The translations under genes were made by a program, and so were the position numbers. Shown piece by piece: positions 1 to 9,100 of a stretch of DNA of 64,000 nucleotides. The first letter of the stretch is position 1. The number at the start of each line of letters is the position of its first letter. Under the pieces are notes generated by a model. That model saw only the letters and a program-made list of their open reading frames with translations, made no database searches and had not been told where the DNA came from. This stretch comes from Solilutibacter tolerans. Its GTDB lineage: Bacteria > Pseudomonadota > Gammaproteobacteria > Xanthomonadales > Xanthomonadaceae. The stretch is from contig NZ_FTLW01000002.1 of assembly GCF_900155935.1 (NCBI RefSeq), positions 496,001-560,000 on the forward strand, read 5' to 3'.

Positions 1-567
1 TTGGGCAACTTCAACTTCGCGCCCGTTGACCACAATCTGGATGGCGTGCTGGGGCTTGTGGGCCGTGAAGAAGCGCTCCACGCCAGCGGCGGTCAAATCG
101 ATGAGGTCGGAATCTTCGATCAGCCGATCATCGCCGCCAGGCACTTCCAGAAGGACCACCTCGTTTTCTTTGGCCTCACTCAACTGATAGAGCGTGCGCC
201 CGGAAATGGCGGGCTTGCCCCAGCTCACCTGAGCCTGGTTGACCATCAGCCTGTAATCACGATCAGATTGGAAAGCGACGAACTTCTCGGCACCGGCTCC
301 CCGCAGGTCGAACGGTTCATTGAGGAGAACGTCCTCGAAGTCTCCGGTGGACAGGATGGCAAAGAGGCTGAACTCGCCGGCGATGCTCAGGCCTGCGGCG
401 GCCAGGATCTGCTGACCCAGAGGGATGGCGCTTTCGACATCCACGGCTCGGAAATCGAGGCCGTCTTGGGCGAACTGGATGCGGTAACGGGGGGCTGGGC
501 GCAGAGCGCGGTCCTCGCGGATGGCCTGGCCTACGTCTTCAAAATCAATCGGGTCGTTCGGAGTCAT
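1..567 (-). CDS. Multiubiquitin protein (5' part; C-terminus beyond window)
   Basis: The minus strand encodes 189 residues from the ATG at 567 to the window edge with no stop. Two tandem beta-grasp-like units are visible, about residues 26-100 and 104-171, and a third begins near 174 (QIVVNGREVEV). Units one and two both end in an xDLxxxGxExF signature (residues 86-96 and 156-166), which I recognise as typical of the bacterial multiubiquitin family (Pfam Multi_ubiq). Family members are tandem ubiquitin-like proteins encoded beside E1 (ThiF), E2 and JAB/MPN peptidase genes and are thought to be processed and conjugated to targets. Those partners would lie beyond position 1 and are not seen here. 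The gene is the fourth of a minus-strand operon, 87 bp after the helicase gene. AAGAGG about 11 nt upstream is a plausible ribosome binding site. The assignment rests on pattern recognition, not a profile search. Confidence 0.78.
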   Translation of the reverse strand, partial: MTPNDPIDFEDVGQAIREDRALRPAPRYRIQFAQDGLDFRAVDVESAIPLGQQILAAAGLSIAGEFSLFAILSTGDFEDVLLNEPFDLRGAGAEKFVAFQSDRDYRLMVNQAQVSWGKPAISGRTLYQLSEAKENEVVLLEVPGGDDRLIEDSDLIDLTAAGVERFFTAHKPQHAIQIVVNGREVEVAQ

Positions 568-592
568 GTCTTGTATCGCCTCTTAGATTTAG

Positions 593-609
593 CCGAACGA
601 ATTGTTCGG
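593..609. promoter_or_regulatory. Palindrome upstream of the multiubiquitin gene
   Basis: An inverted repeat with arms CCGAAC and GTTCGG around GAATT lies in the 87-bp gap between the helicase stop and the multiubiquitin start. It sits about 26 nt upstream of the start codon. Its length and symmetry fit an operator for a dimeric regulator, for example the HTH-like protein encoded at 4076-4657. It could also be a weak hairpin that tunes operon expression, although no T-run follows. The function is inferred from position only. Confidence 0.35.
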
Positions 610-654
610 TCTCACCTATTAATCGAAGCGACATTGCTTGACCGGTAACACAGC

Positions 655-3600
655 CTAGAACGACTTGTGCAACGCCCCAAACGGTAGCGGGCCGCACAGA
701 AAAAACGCTGGGCAGGTGGGGCAGGTGAAGTTGGATGGCTTTGCCATAAAGCGACCGGCGCGAACGCGGCCAATCGCGCCTTGCACCTTGTGCTTACTGT
801 TGTCCAACTGCTTTGCCGACCGATCCAAAAACAGTTTGTTGCCATCCGAAAGGTAAACCAGCTCAACCTGAGCTGATGGATCGATGGCTCGCGCAGCGAG
901 CAGCAACGAGGCGACCCCGATGTCGGCTTCGTCGTCAGAGCGCGCCTTTCCGGTGCTCACTTTGCGGTAGGTTTTGCGGCCGTCTGACTCCAACAGGACG
1001 TCGTCGGGCGTTACCAAAATCTTGTCATCACCAAAGGAAAGCGTAAGGGCGACCGGCTTCTCGGCCGAGCGACCCGCGCGGCTGGCCAGGAAAGAAGCGA
1101 GCATGCTATTGGCCAACGCCAGATAGTCCTCGACATACCCGTGCTGGTCCAATCCGCTGGCGGCAAACGACTCTCTCAATGCGGCTGTTATGACCGCCGG
1201 GTCCGCATCGTCCCCTTGCACCACCGATTGATAGCCTTTCCGCACCGCGTCATGCATCTGCAAGAACGCGGTTGCCTTGGACTTTCCGCCCACTTGCAAC
1301 AAATGAACATACAGATAATTGCGTTCACACCCATGGCCGTAGCGGCCCACCTGATAGCCTTCGAGAATAACCCCGCCCTCCGTTACCAGTTCTACAGGAA
1401 TGCTTTCCGGGACCGTAGGCGCTTCTGTCTTAGGCGTTACAACTTCGTTGCTGATGAAGCCAGCAATGCGGTCGATAAAGGGCGATTGCGCGCGCTTGGA
1501 TGGTTTTCGGTCGCCGCTACTGTCTGTGAAATTCACCGCATAGAAGAACAGCCGTGTACGCGCCCGGGATAGGCCGACATAAAAAAGACACTCGTGCTCC
1601 TTGAACGTCTCGTCGTTGTGATACTGCGCAGCTGCTCCATGAGCACCCTCTACCATGTTCGTCGGAGGTGGACATGGGCCTTGCGGCACCGTTCGCGGAA
1701 GGGTTCCCTGATTCATTCCCGGCAAATGGACAACTTCAAATTCAAGTCCTTTGGCCCCATGAATGGTCATGAGCCGCACGGCGTCGATGCTGCGAGCGGC
1801 AGCGGGCAATTGCCGGAGGTCACGCTCATCGGCCAAGCGCACCAACCTGCGGATGCGGTCGGTCAGTCGCTGGATGGGCAAGCCTTGCCCTTTCGGCTGC
1901 ACGCGCATGAAGTTCAGCAGTTGCCAGACGGCGATACCCTTGGCCCGATCGCCAGGCGCGCCCGACGCAACCAACTGCGCCGCCAGCTTGGAAGGCCCAA
2001 GCAGGAACTGGCACATGGCTTCCCACGGATCGCTTTCGCGCTCCAGGCCGGCCAATGCTGCGTCCAAGCTCACCAATGCGGCCCTACCTGCCGCAGAGAG
2101 CCCTTCCACGGCTGGGGGCAGTTCTCGCCAGGCACCCGGGGGCTGCTCTGCGGTGCGCAGGTAGTTCAAAACTACGACTACATCTTCCAAGGACATTGCG
2201 AAATCGGGTATGCAGGCAGTTCGCAGCAAGCCCGTCGCCCGCCGATCGACCAACAAGGTAAGCACGGCCAGCAGATCCTTAACCTCAGGGCGCTCGAAGA
2301 GACTGCCCAGAAATAGGACGGGAATACCCATCCGCTCCAGCTGTTCGCCAAAGTCAGAAAGCTTGTCGTTTCCCGTGCACAACACAGCCTGGTCGCGGAA
2401 TGAGTGGCCGGCAGAACGCATCTCCAAGATGGTCTCCGCAAGCGCCACCACCTGGTCGACCTTCCGATCGACGCGCCGCATGGAAGGAACGAGGCCGCTT
2501 TCCGCTTGGTTGGACTCGACCTCGCTTTTGGCGCTCGCCGCTTTCATGGCTGAGGCGAAGTGGGAAAAGGTCCTTGCGATTTCCGGGACCGAACGGTAGT
2601 TTTCCTTCAGCTGTGCCCTCGCGCCATTCGGAAAGTCATGAGTATTGAATTGGTCCATGCTGACCGAGGACGCGCCGCGAAACCGGTAAATGGATTGCTT
2701 CGCATCGCCGACAACCCAGAGGTTCTGCCCTTCGCCGCATAGCGCTTTGAGCAATCTAACGCTGCTTCGGTTCACATCTTGGTATTCGTCCACAAGAACA
2801 TGTTGGTGGGCTTGCCTGAGCGCATGCGCAATCTCCTGGCTATCCTCCAATAGGCGCACCGGCAAAGACACCAGGTCGCCGAAATCCACAGCCTGCACGC
2901 TGCGCTTGAGCTTCTCGTAGGCGTGATAGACGCGAGCGACCTCGGCGGCCTTGTCACCAGCGATGCGCTCCTCCTCGCTGGCAGAGGACTGCATCTCCTT
3001 CGCCAAGCGCTCGTAATCATCGGCAAACACAACTTCATCTTTCGCCCGCGAGATCGCGGCGAGAAGGTCAGAGATAATCTTGGTTGGATCGTATATGTCG
3101 CGGTAATGGACCAGACCCAGGCGAGGAAACTCATTCTCGATGAGCTCGACCGCTTCGGTTCGATCAAGCATTCGGGCATCGGGTGGGAGATCGAGCTCGC
3201 CGTAGAACCTACGGAGCAGATCCAACCCAAAGGCGTGAAAGGTGCCTATCCACATGGCCGCGGACGCCTTTGCGTCCACCGTTGCAATGCGTTCAACAAT
3301 CTCGGCGGCAGCTTTGTTGGAAAAGGTCAGCACCAGAATGTGCCGTGGGTCTATGCCTTGGCTCAGCAGGTGCTTGATCCGCCCTACCAAGGTCTTGGTC
3401 TTGCCAGTGCCAGGCCCGGCTTCTAGCAGAAAGGCGCTGCCTTGGTGCTTGGCGGCGGCCGCTTGAAGATCATTTAGCGGCTTCTCGGGGATACTGCCGA
3501 CGCTGGGAAGTGCGACCGGTGGCAACAACAGAGCATCGAAGAGCTGCTGGGCAACCACGGCGACTGGGGCGCCGAGCTTGCCGGCAATCTGAGCGGCGGT

Positions 3601-4074
3601 CATGCCGTCTTCGAGATGGAGCTTCTTGGCAACTGACCGGGGCAAGAGAAACTCACGAGCAAACAGGTCCATTTGGACCTCTCGTCGCTGGCGTCGCCCA
3701 TAGTCGATCACGCGCTCGACACCTATCGGCGCGGCCTCGGCTGGCCTGTCTGGGTTGATCGCGTAAGGCGGACCGGTGAAGTCTTCCTCCTCACTGTCGC
3801 CAAGGTGCAGATGCCCGAGCTCGTGGGCGATCCGGAACGCCCGATCAAAATCCGTGTCGCTATCTTCGTAAACGATTAGACCGGCTTTGGGGATATAGCA
3901 GGCCAGACCGCCGTCCAAAATATCGGCGCCCGGCATGGCGGGATTAACCGACAGGCCCTCGCGTTCTACTTGGGCCAACGCGAAGGCCAAAGGCGACCAC
4001 GGATCGCCTCCGGCTGCAACTGCCGCTAGATGGAGGGCTTGAGCAGTTTGTCGGCCTATCTCCACCCCATCCAC
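655..4074 (-). CDS. ImmA/IrrE peptidase-UvrD helicase-nuclease fusion
   Basis: A 1139-residue protein starting with GTG at 4074, 1 bp after the preceding gene. Residues about 60-185 are an ImmA/IrrE-type zinc peptidase with HELGH at 84-88 and the downstream MDLFAREFLLP segment usual in that family. A UvrD/PcrA-like superfamily 1 helicase follows: Walker A GPGTGKT (220-226), DEYQD motif II, GDAKQSIYRFRGA, a motif V-like IHGAKGLEFEVVHLPG, and YVGLSRARTRL motif VI. The C-terminus resembles the PD-(D/E)XK nuclease domain of AddAB-type enzymes: a TPDDVLL strand, a YRKVSTGK strand, then a cysteine cluster (CPTCPAFFLC). The usual DYKTG motif is altered, so nuclease activity is uncertain. Known ImmA-type peptidases cleave HTH repressors. 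The HTH-like neighbour is a natural candidate substrate, but that is inference. Confidence 0.85.
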   Translation of the reverse strand: MDGVEIGRQTAQALHLAAVAAGGDPWSPLAFALAQVEREGLSVNPAMPGADILDGGLACYIPKAGLIVYEDSDTDFDRAFRIAHELGHLHLGDSEEEDFTGPPYAINPDRPAEAAPIGVERVIDYGRRQRREVQMDLFAREFLLPRSVAKKLHLEDGMTAAQIAGKLGAPVAVVAQQLFDALLLPPVALPSVGSIPEKPLNDLQAAAAKHQGSAFLLEAGPGTGKTKTLVGRIKHLLSQGIDPRHILVLTFSNKAAAEIVERIATVDAKASAAMWIGTFHAFGLDLLRRFYGELDLPPDARMLDRTEAVELIENEFPRLGLVHYRDIYDPTKIISDLLAAISRAKDEVVFADDYERLAKEMQSSASEEERIAGDKAAEVARVYHAYEKLKRSVQAVDFGDLVSLPVRLLEDSQEIAHALRQAHQHVLVDEYQDVNRSSVRLLKALCGEGQNLWVVGDAKQSIYRFRGASSVSMDQFNTHDFPNGARAQLKENYRSVPEIARTFSHFASAMKAASAKSEVESNQAESGLVPSMRRVDRKVDQVVALAETILEMRSAGHSFRDQAVLCTGNDKLSDFGEQLERMGIPVLFLGSLFERPEVKDLLAVLTLLVDRRATGLLRTACIPDFAMSLEDVVVVLNYLRTAEQPPGAWRELPPAVEGLSAAGRAALVSLDAALAGLERESDPWEAMCQFLLGPSKLAAQLVASGAPGDRAKGIAVWQLLNFMRVQPKGQGLPIQRLTDRIRRLVRLADERDLRQLPAAARSIDAVRLMTIHGAKGLEFEVVHLPGMNQGTLPRTVPQGPCPPPTNMVEGAHGAAAQYHNDETFKEHECLFYVGLSRARTRLFFYAVNFTDSSGDRKPSKRAQSPFIDRIAGFISNEVVTPKTEAPTVPESIPVELVTEGGVILEGYQVGRYGHGCERNYLYVHLLQVGGKSKATAFLQMHDAVRKGYQSVVQGDDADPAVITAALRESFAASGLDQHGYVEDYLALANSMLASFLASRAGRSAEKPVALTLSFGDDKILVTPDDVLLESDGRKTYRKVSTGKARSDDEADIGVASLLLAARAIDPSAQVELVYLSDGNKLFLDRSAKQLDNSKHKVQGAIGRVRAGRFMAKPSNFTCPTCPAFFLCGPLPFGALHKSF

Positions 4075-4075
4075 A

Positions 4076-4657
4076 TCAAGCGCCTTCTGTCAGAAGGGCA
4101 GCAATCTGATCCTCAGGCACTTTTGCGTCTCGAAGCACCTGCTCAAATGCCTGCTTGTCGGCGTCAGATGTCGGCTTTTCGTCGGCCTTGTGGCTGCGTG
4201 CGAGTGCCTGCTTTGGAAGAGCGAGCGACTCGATCAGCGATTGTGCGCTCGCATCGAGAGCGCTCGCCATTCTGTTGAGAAATTGACGGGGCACTGACGC
4301 AGGCAGCACTCGCCTTTCCCAAAAGGCCAGGATCACTTGCCGTGGGACCTGCAGCACCTCCGAAAGATCGCCCATGACCTGCTGCGATAGGCTCGCAAGC
4401 GGGTCGGCCAAGGGTTGACCGATACTGGCTTGAAGCACACTCCAAGCCGAACTGATCCGATTGCTGTCCAGGCTCGTAAGCTCCCGGTCCTGCACCAAGC
4501 CAACCTGGAACATCTCTTGGGACAAATCGACAAGATCCTCCGCAAACTGAGGAAAGTCGGCCAAATAGCGACCCAACACTTCGCCACTGGGATTTGGCTC
4601 CATTGCAAAGGAGTCCAGGATCTCTTCCAGGGACGGGTTGTTTTTACGGGCCGACAT
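4076..4657 (-). CDS. HTH-like regulator candidate (193 aa)
   Basis: A soluble 193-residue protein with no close family that I recognise. Residues about 105-145 (SEVLQVPRQVILAFWERRVL, then SVPRQFLNRMA) read like the XRE-type fold found in proteins paired with ImmA/IrrE peptidases. There a short helix pair is followed by a 'P..FL.R.A' segment. The start ATG at 4657 shares a base with the stop of the sigma-like gene (TAATG), and its stop lies 1 bp before the helicase fusion, so the three genes are translationally linked. A role as repressor, antitoxin-like partner or anti-sigma factor is possible. Cleavage by the adjacent peptidase would release it. All of that is inferred from context. Confidence 0.6.
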   Translation of the reverse strand: MSARKNNPSLEEILDSFAMEPNPSGEVLGRYLADFPQFAEDLVDLSQEMFQVGLVQDRELTSLDSNRISSAWSVLQASIGQPLADPLASLSQQVMGDLSEVLQVPRQVILAFWERRVLPASVPRQFLNRMASALDASAQSLIESLALPKQALARSHKADEKPTSDADKQAFEQVLRDAKVPEDQIAALLTEGA

Positions 4658-5460
4658 TATCGCTCTCCCTTGTTCACGAACGCCTTGATGGCTGCGATAG
4701 CCTTGTCGCGCTGGTTGCGGATGGTCTTCTCCGACTTCCCCAGGGCCTTCGAAATGGTCGGGACGATCGGATCCTGTGAGTCAATGAGGACATTATTGCG
4801 CAGCATCTCGAGAATCCTTTTCTGCGTGGCGGGTAACTCTTCCATCGCTTCATCGAGAACCGTCCGGTAATTTTCCTCGGACATATTTTCCGGGTCGAAC
4901 GGGTTGAACGAACCTGCGGCCTGATCGACCTGCGCGTCTACCTCCCCGGTTTCCTCGTTCATCAAGGGAGCCTTGCGGTTTTTATCCTTCGTGGCCTTTT
5001 TCCGGGCATCTTGCAGGAGTCGTGCCAGCGCCCCGGCGAACTTGATCTCGCAGAAGTCGAGTTTGTCCTGGTATTCGACGGATTCCTTGGCCAGAAGCGA
5101 GGTCAGCCGATCCTGGACCTGCTCGAAGACCTGGACGCGGAAGTGGCTTTCTTTGTCCTCACGCAAGGGGATGTGGCGGCGCAGGCGCTGAAGGAACTCC
5201 GTGAACAGCGGACTGGTGAGCGCGTTGTTGTTGGCACGCAGTCCGCGCCGCAACATATGAACCACACACTCGATGGGCACGAAGGCGCTGTTTCCGCGGC
5301 CCAACCTGCACCGGGCCACGATGTCGGCGTCCGGCAGAGTATCTAGCGTCATTAGCATGCTCTGGATGTCGGAAAATCTACTGTATGGAGCACCGTTCTT
5401 ATCTTGTTTTCGCAGTGGCTCGATCAAAGGTAGCGCTCCCGTAAGTGGTGCCGCAGGCAT
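4657..5460 (-). CDS. Sigma-70-like RNA polymerase factor
   Basis: A 267-residue protein that heads the ubiquitin-like operon. The C-terminal section, about 205-262, has a clear sigma region 4 layout: ELPATQKRILEMLR, then an HTH ending in SKALGKSEKTIRNQRDKAI. An upstream helical block around residues 60-150 could be region 2. An acidic linker with a run of charged residues lies between them. It probably directs transcription of its own operon or of linked defence genes. The length exceeds a typical ECF sigma factor (about 180-200 aa). No good ribosome binding site precedes the ATG at 5460, and a start further downstream is possible. It overlaps the next gene by one base (TAATG). Confidence 0.7.
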   Translation of the reverse strand: MPAAPLTGALPLIEPLRKQDKNGAPYSRFSDIQSMLMTLDTLPDADIVARCRLGRGNSAFVPIECVVHMLRRGLRANNNALTSPLFTEFLQRLRRHIPLREDKESHFRVQVFEQVQDRLTSLLAKESVEYQDKLDFCEIKFAGALARLLQDARKKATKDKNRKAPLMNEETGEVDAQVDQAAGSFNPFDPENMSEENYRTVLDEAMEELPATQKRILEMLRNNVLIDSQDPIVPTISKALGKSEKTIRNQRDKAIAAIKAFVNKGER

Positions 5461-6186
5461 TTCAATGGTCTGATTGATACTCGTAGGCGCCCTAAACCTC
5501 GGTCGGGACCAACCCGATATGGGCCGTCCGACCAGTCGTTACAAATGGCCTTACCCTATACATCGATATCAGTTGGCCCGACCGGTAACCCAGCGACAGG
5601 CTGATGGATCGTCGCTGGTTTTATGCCTCGGGGCTCCCGAACCCACATTCTGCCCCGGCCCGGCCCGGCATGCGGCATCAAATAAGGCGATGGAACCACG
5701 TGGCGATCGCCGGCGCTAATGTAAATTCTTCACAAAGGCGCTGCGCAGCTCGTTTAGCCTGCCCCAGCGGGTATTGACAGCGCAACGGGCGGCTTCCCAC
5801 AGTAAAGCGCCCCCAGCGCGAGCCTTGGCGGGCACCCCCCGAATACTCGCGCTCTAGCGGTAGCAGCTGGCTCGACTAGGCGTCGGTCGGACCGGTCCCG
5901 GCCATGTAGTGCGGTCGAGCCCCCCCAACTTCACGCCTTAGGAGCCCATCCGTTCCTTCGCGAAACAGCGCCCCCGCGCGACTGGCGCGCATTACGTCTT
6001 TGCATCGGTGGCCGAACTAGACTCGCTATTGAGGGCCAGCTAAGGCAATTTTGGCCGATTTCCCATTTTGACCGGGAGTCACCAGCGTCCGCTTGGGGTC
6101 GCTAACGGCCAGAAGCGGACGCTCAGCGTCTGCCGAAATCTGGCCTGTCCAGATCGGCCAGTAGCCGTCGGTCAATCCCCTGCGCT
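5461..6186. other. Long intergenic stretch with repeat hairpin
   Basis: No convincing gene is seen. A short plus-strand reading frame at 5474-5719 lacks a ribosome binding site and family resemblance. Near the sigma start is a loose inverted repeat (GGTCGG at 5501-5506, CCGACC at 5528-5533) that may belong to the operon's promoter region. The right part holds the hairpin repeat at 6084-6123 and lies just after the stop of the helicase gene at 6187. Confidence 0.5.
6084..6123. repeat. Intergenic hairpin repeat, complete copy
   Basis: A perfect 11-bp stem, AGCGTCCGCTT against AAGCGGACGCT, encloses an 18-nt loop containing GGGTCGCTAACGG. Related sequences occur at 9585-9610, at 24886-24916 and as the two arms flanking the insertion sequence at 37192-38808. 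It lies just past the 3' end of the helicase gene, so it may act as a transcript-end structure. The dispersed copies suggest a mobile or recombinogenic intergenic repeat. Confidence 0.7.
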
Positions 6187-9100
6187 TTAGTACACCTCCC
6201 AACCCTGTTGTTTCCAGTCGTCAGCACTAGCTCGGTATCTACCGGTAAGAATCACGATTGGTGGCTTGCTATTGGGCCAAGCAAGTTCAGCATGAAAGGC
6301 ATCTGAGAGTGAATGTCCAACCTCGGGCAAGCCCAGTGACTGCCCGGTCAGCCGATCCCAAGCGGATACTGCCTGTTGCGAGACGTTCTGCCGGATTAGC
6401 GACTCACGATCGATCCGATCCAAATGCGCCTTTATGGCCCGTGCGTCGGCACCCAGCTGTCCATCTTTGCCTTCGGATCGGTTGCCAGCCGGGCGACTCC
6501 CCATCATGGCTCCAAGATAAGGCGACTCCTTGCCTGCCTCGGTGAGAAGCATCAAACGATGCTCAGCCCGAGTGGCTGCGACATAGAACAATCGTCGCTC
6601 CTCGGCCAGCACGTCCTCTGCAGTGACACCAAATGGCCCGAAGAGCTGATTTTCAGCGTGTACCTTGGGGAACTGCCGCATCATTGCCTCCAGCACGATG
6701 ACCGTGTCGGCTTCTTTTCCCTTGGCCTTGTGGGCCGTCATGACCTCGATCAGCACGGTGCCGTCGGATACTGACTTATGCCGTCCACCAACCACGGCAA
6801 AATCACTTGCGAGATCCTGCAACTCGGGATGCCGGCGCAGAGCCTGCTCGAGACACTCGCCAAATCCAGCCAAGCTCTCGCCGTAGGCATGACCAGTGCG
6901 AGCAAGAATCAGCACTGAAGGCATCCAGCGCAGCCCTTGCTTCGAGTCGGCAAACACCGATGCCACGATGTAGTCGACACATGCCTTTAGCGCCCGGGCG
7001 AGTTCCCAGTTGACATTCTTGCGGCCATCATTACGAACGCTCGTGGCAATTTCAGGATAAGGCGTCCCATCCTCAAGCCAGATCTTGTCGATCGCCACGA
7101 CGTCGATGTCGCCGTCAAAACCGTGATGGGCGAGCGCCGGCTCTCCTCGCCCATCCATGAGCTGATTGCCTGCGCCCACAATGGCCCTGCCAGAACGGCG
7201 ATTCTTTGAGATGGTCGCCGCACCCGCGCCGGAGAAGTGCTCGCCGAACCGGTTGAAGAAAGTCAGCTGCGCGCCGGCGAAACCATTGATGGCTTGCCAG
7301 TCGTCACCTACCGCGACCACGCGAATAAAAGGGTTTGCCTCGAGAATCGCGTCGATCACCCGGTAGTACAACTCGGAAAAATCCTGAAACTCGTCAATCA
7401 AGATCCAACGCAGGTCACGAATGGCGATTGAATCGCTCCGATCCAGTTGTAGACGTGCCGAACCACCGTCTTTCTTCACACACTCTGCCGCGGAGATCAA
7501 AAGGTCGTCAAAATCCATTGCCGACTGTGCGACCAGCTTCCGCTCGTAAGCAGCATAGGCATGTACAGCCAGATCATGGAACGCACGGTTGCGAGGCTCT
7601 GGATCCGGCGCGTCCCGCACGACCCGAGCCATATCGTCCACTTCCCAGCCGCGCTTCTTTGCCCGAGATATGAACTGCAGGAACAGTTCTGCCATCCTTG
7701 AAACGGTTCTCGGTGCCTCCGCGACACGACGGATCAGCTCATCATGCTCGAGCTTGCGGCAGCGAACATTGGCGCGCTCCAGCAGCATCTTCAGCGAATC
7801 CTCGAACGCCTCGCGACCATTGACCAGCATGCCGGCATGGGTTTCCAGCAAGGCAACGCCGTGCTTCGCCCAGAATTCACGCTTAGCTTTGATTTGGTCT
7901 AGGTAATCCTGCGTCTTGGTATCCCACCAGTCAGGAACATGCGCAGAAGGGTCGTCTGGATTGATCGCCCAGTGCTCGAGGATGACATCGCGACCGCCAT
8001 CGATGATGGAGAAGTCGGGTCGATAGGCGGTGCCCCGCAAGCGATCCTGCTTGTCCCAAGACCAGACTTTCTCGTACCTGTACGCTATGCCATGCTCGAA
8101 CAGGAAGTCGGCGATGAATTTCTCGCCGTTGGACTTAACGGTCTCTCCACCCAACGTGTAGTCCACCATGGACCGCCGGAAGGCAACGTACTCATCCTTC
8201 GACAGATTGGAGCCAAGTCGATCCATTTGCTCCAGCTCACGGCGAAAGAACTCATAGAGCCGTTCGCGGAAGGCGGGATTCATGATCGACTCGATGAGCC
8301 GCTCCACGAAGCCGGTTTGCTTTCGGCGGGAGGGGGCCAGACTGCCATCGTCGAAGATCAGCTCCCGCCCAGCATGATCTGCAAGCTGCCAAGCAAGGCT
8401 GTGGAACGTCCTGGCGTTGCGGAACTCGTCGATCCCTGCTGCACCACGAACCCGGTCGCCGATCTCGTTTGCGGCCTTCTTGTTGAACGCCAAGATGAGC
8501 ACCTGGTCAGGGTGGAGTGCCTCGTCGTGTATTGCCAACGCTGCAAGCGCGGCTAGGGTCCTGGTCTTGCCTGATCCGGCGCGCGCACGGATCAGGCGAT
8601 GCTGCTCGGGACGTGAGCACGCGAGCAGCTGCTCTTCATTCAAGGGCATACCCAAACGAGCCAGACGCATGCGCAGCTTGGGGAGCTTGAGGTGCGCGTA
8701 GTCATCGGCGGAAAGGTTTCCATCAAATGTATGTTTGTAGCGCGCATCCAGGTCAGCCAGAGACGCCGACGGGTAGGCTTCTACGAAGTTCTTGATGCGC
8801 ATCGCCTCCGTCAGTAGCGCGTCGAATTCGATGATTGGCCACCATTCCTTGCAGGAGACCTTGTACAGGTCCTCAGCTAGATCAAACTTCCATTCCTCGA
8901 TATGCGCTTCCACACGAGCACGCAACTCCGCCTGCTCTCTCGCGATTCGCTTCTGCGCTTCCAGTGCTACGCGTCCCTCATATGCGATTCTTGCTTGCGC
9001 AAGGTGGGAGTCGAATTCTTGACGTGTCAGATGCCTGGCGTGCTGTTCATAGACGCTTTCGGCATCCTCGAACATGCCCTCGAGCAGCAAAAGCTTAATT

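Noticed and set aside
1-648. Long plus-strand frame of 215 residues at the left edge
   Set aside because: It is the antisense shadow of the multiubiquitin gene. The minus-strand reading has repeats, a ribosome binding site and operon context, and the plus-strand one has none.
5474-5719. 81-residue plus-strand frame between the sigma and helicase genes
   Set aside because: No ribosome binding site and no sensible protein features.
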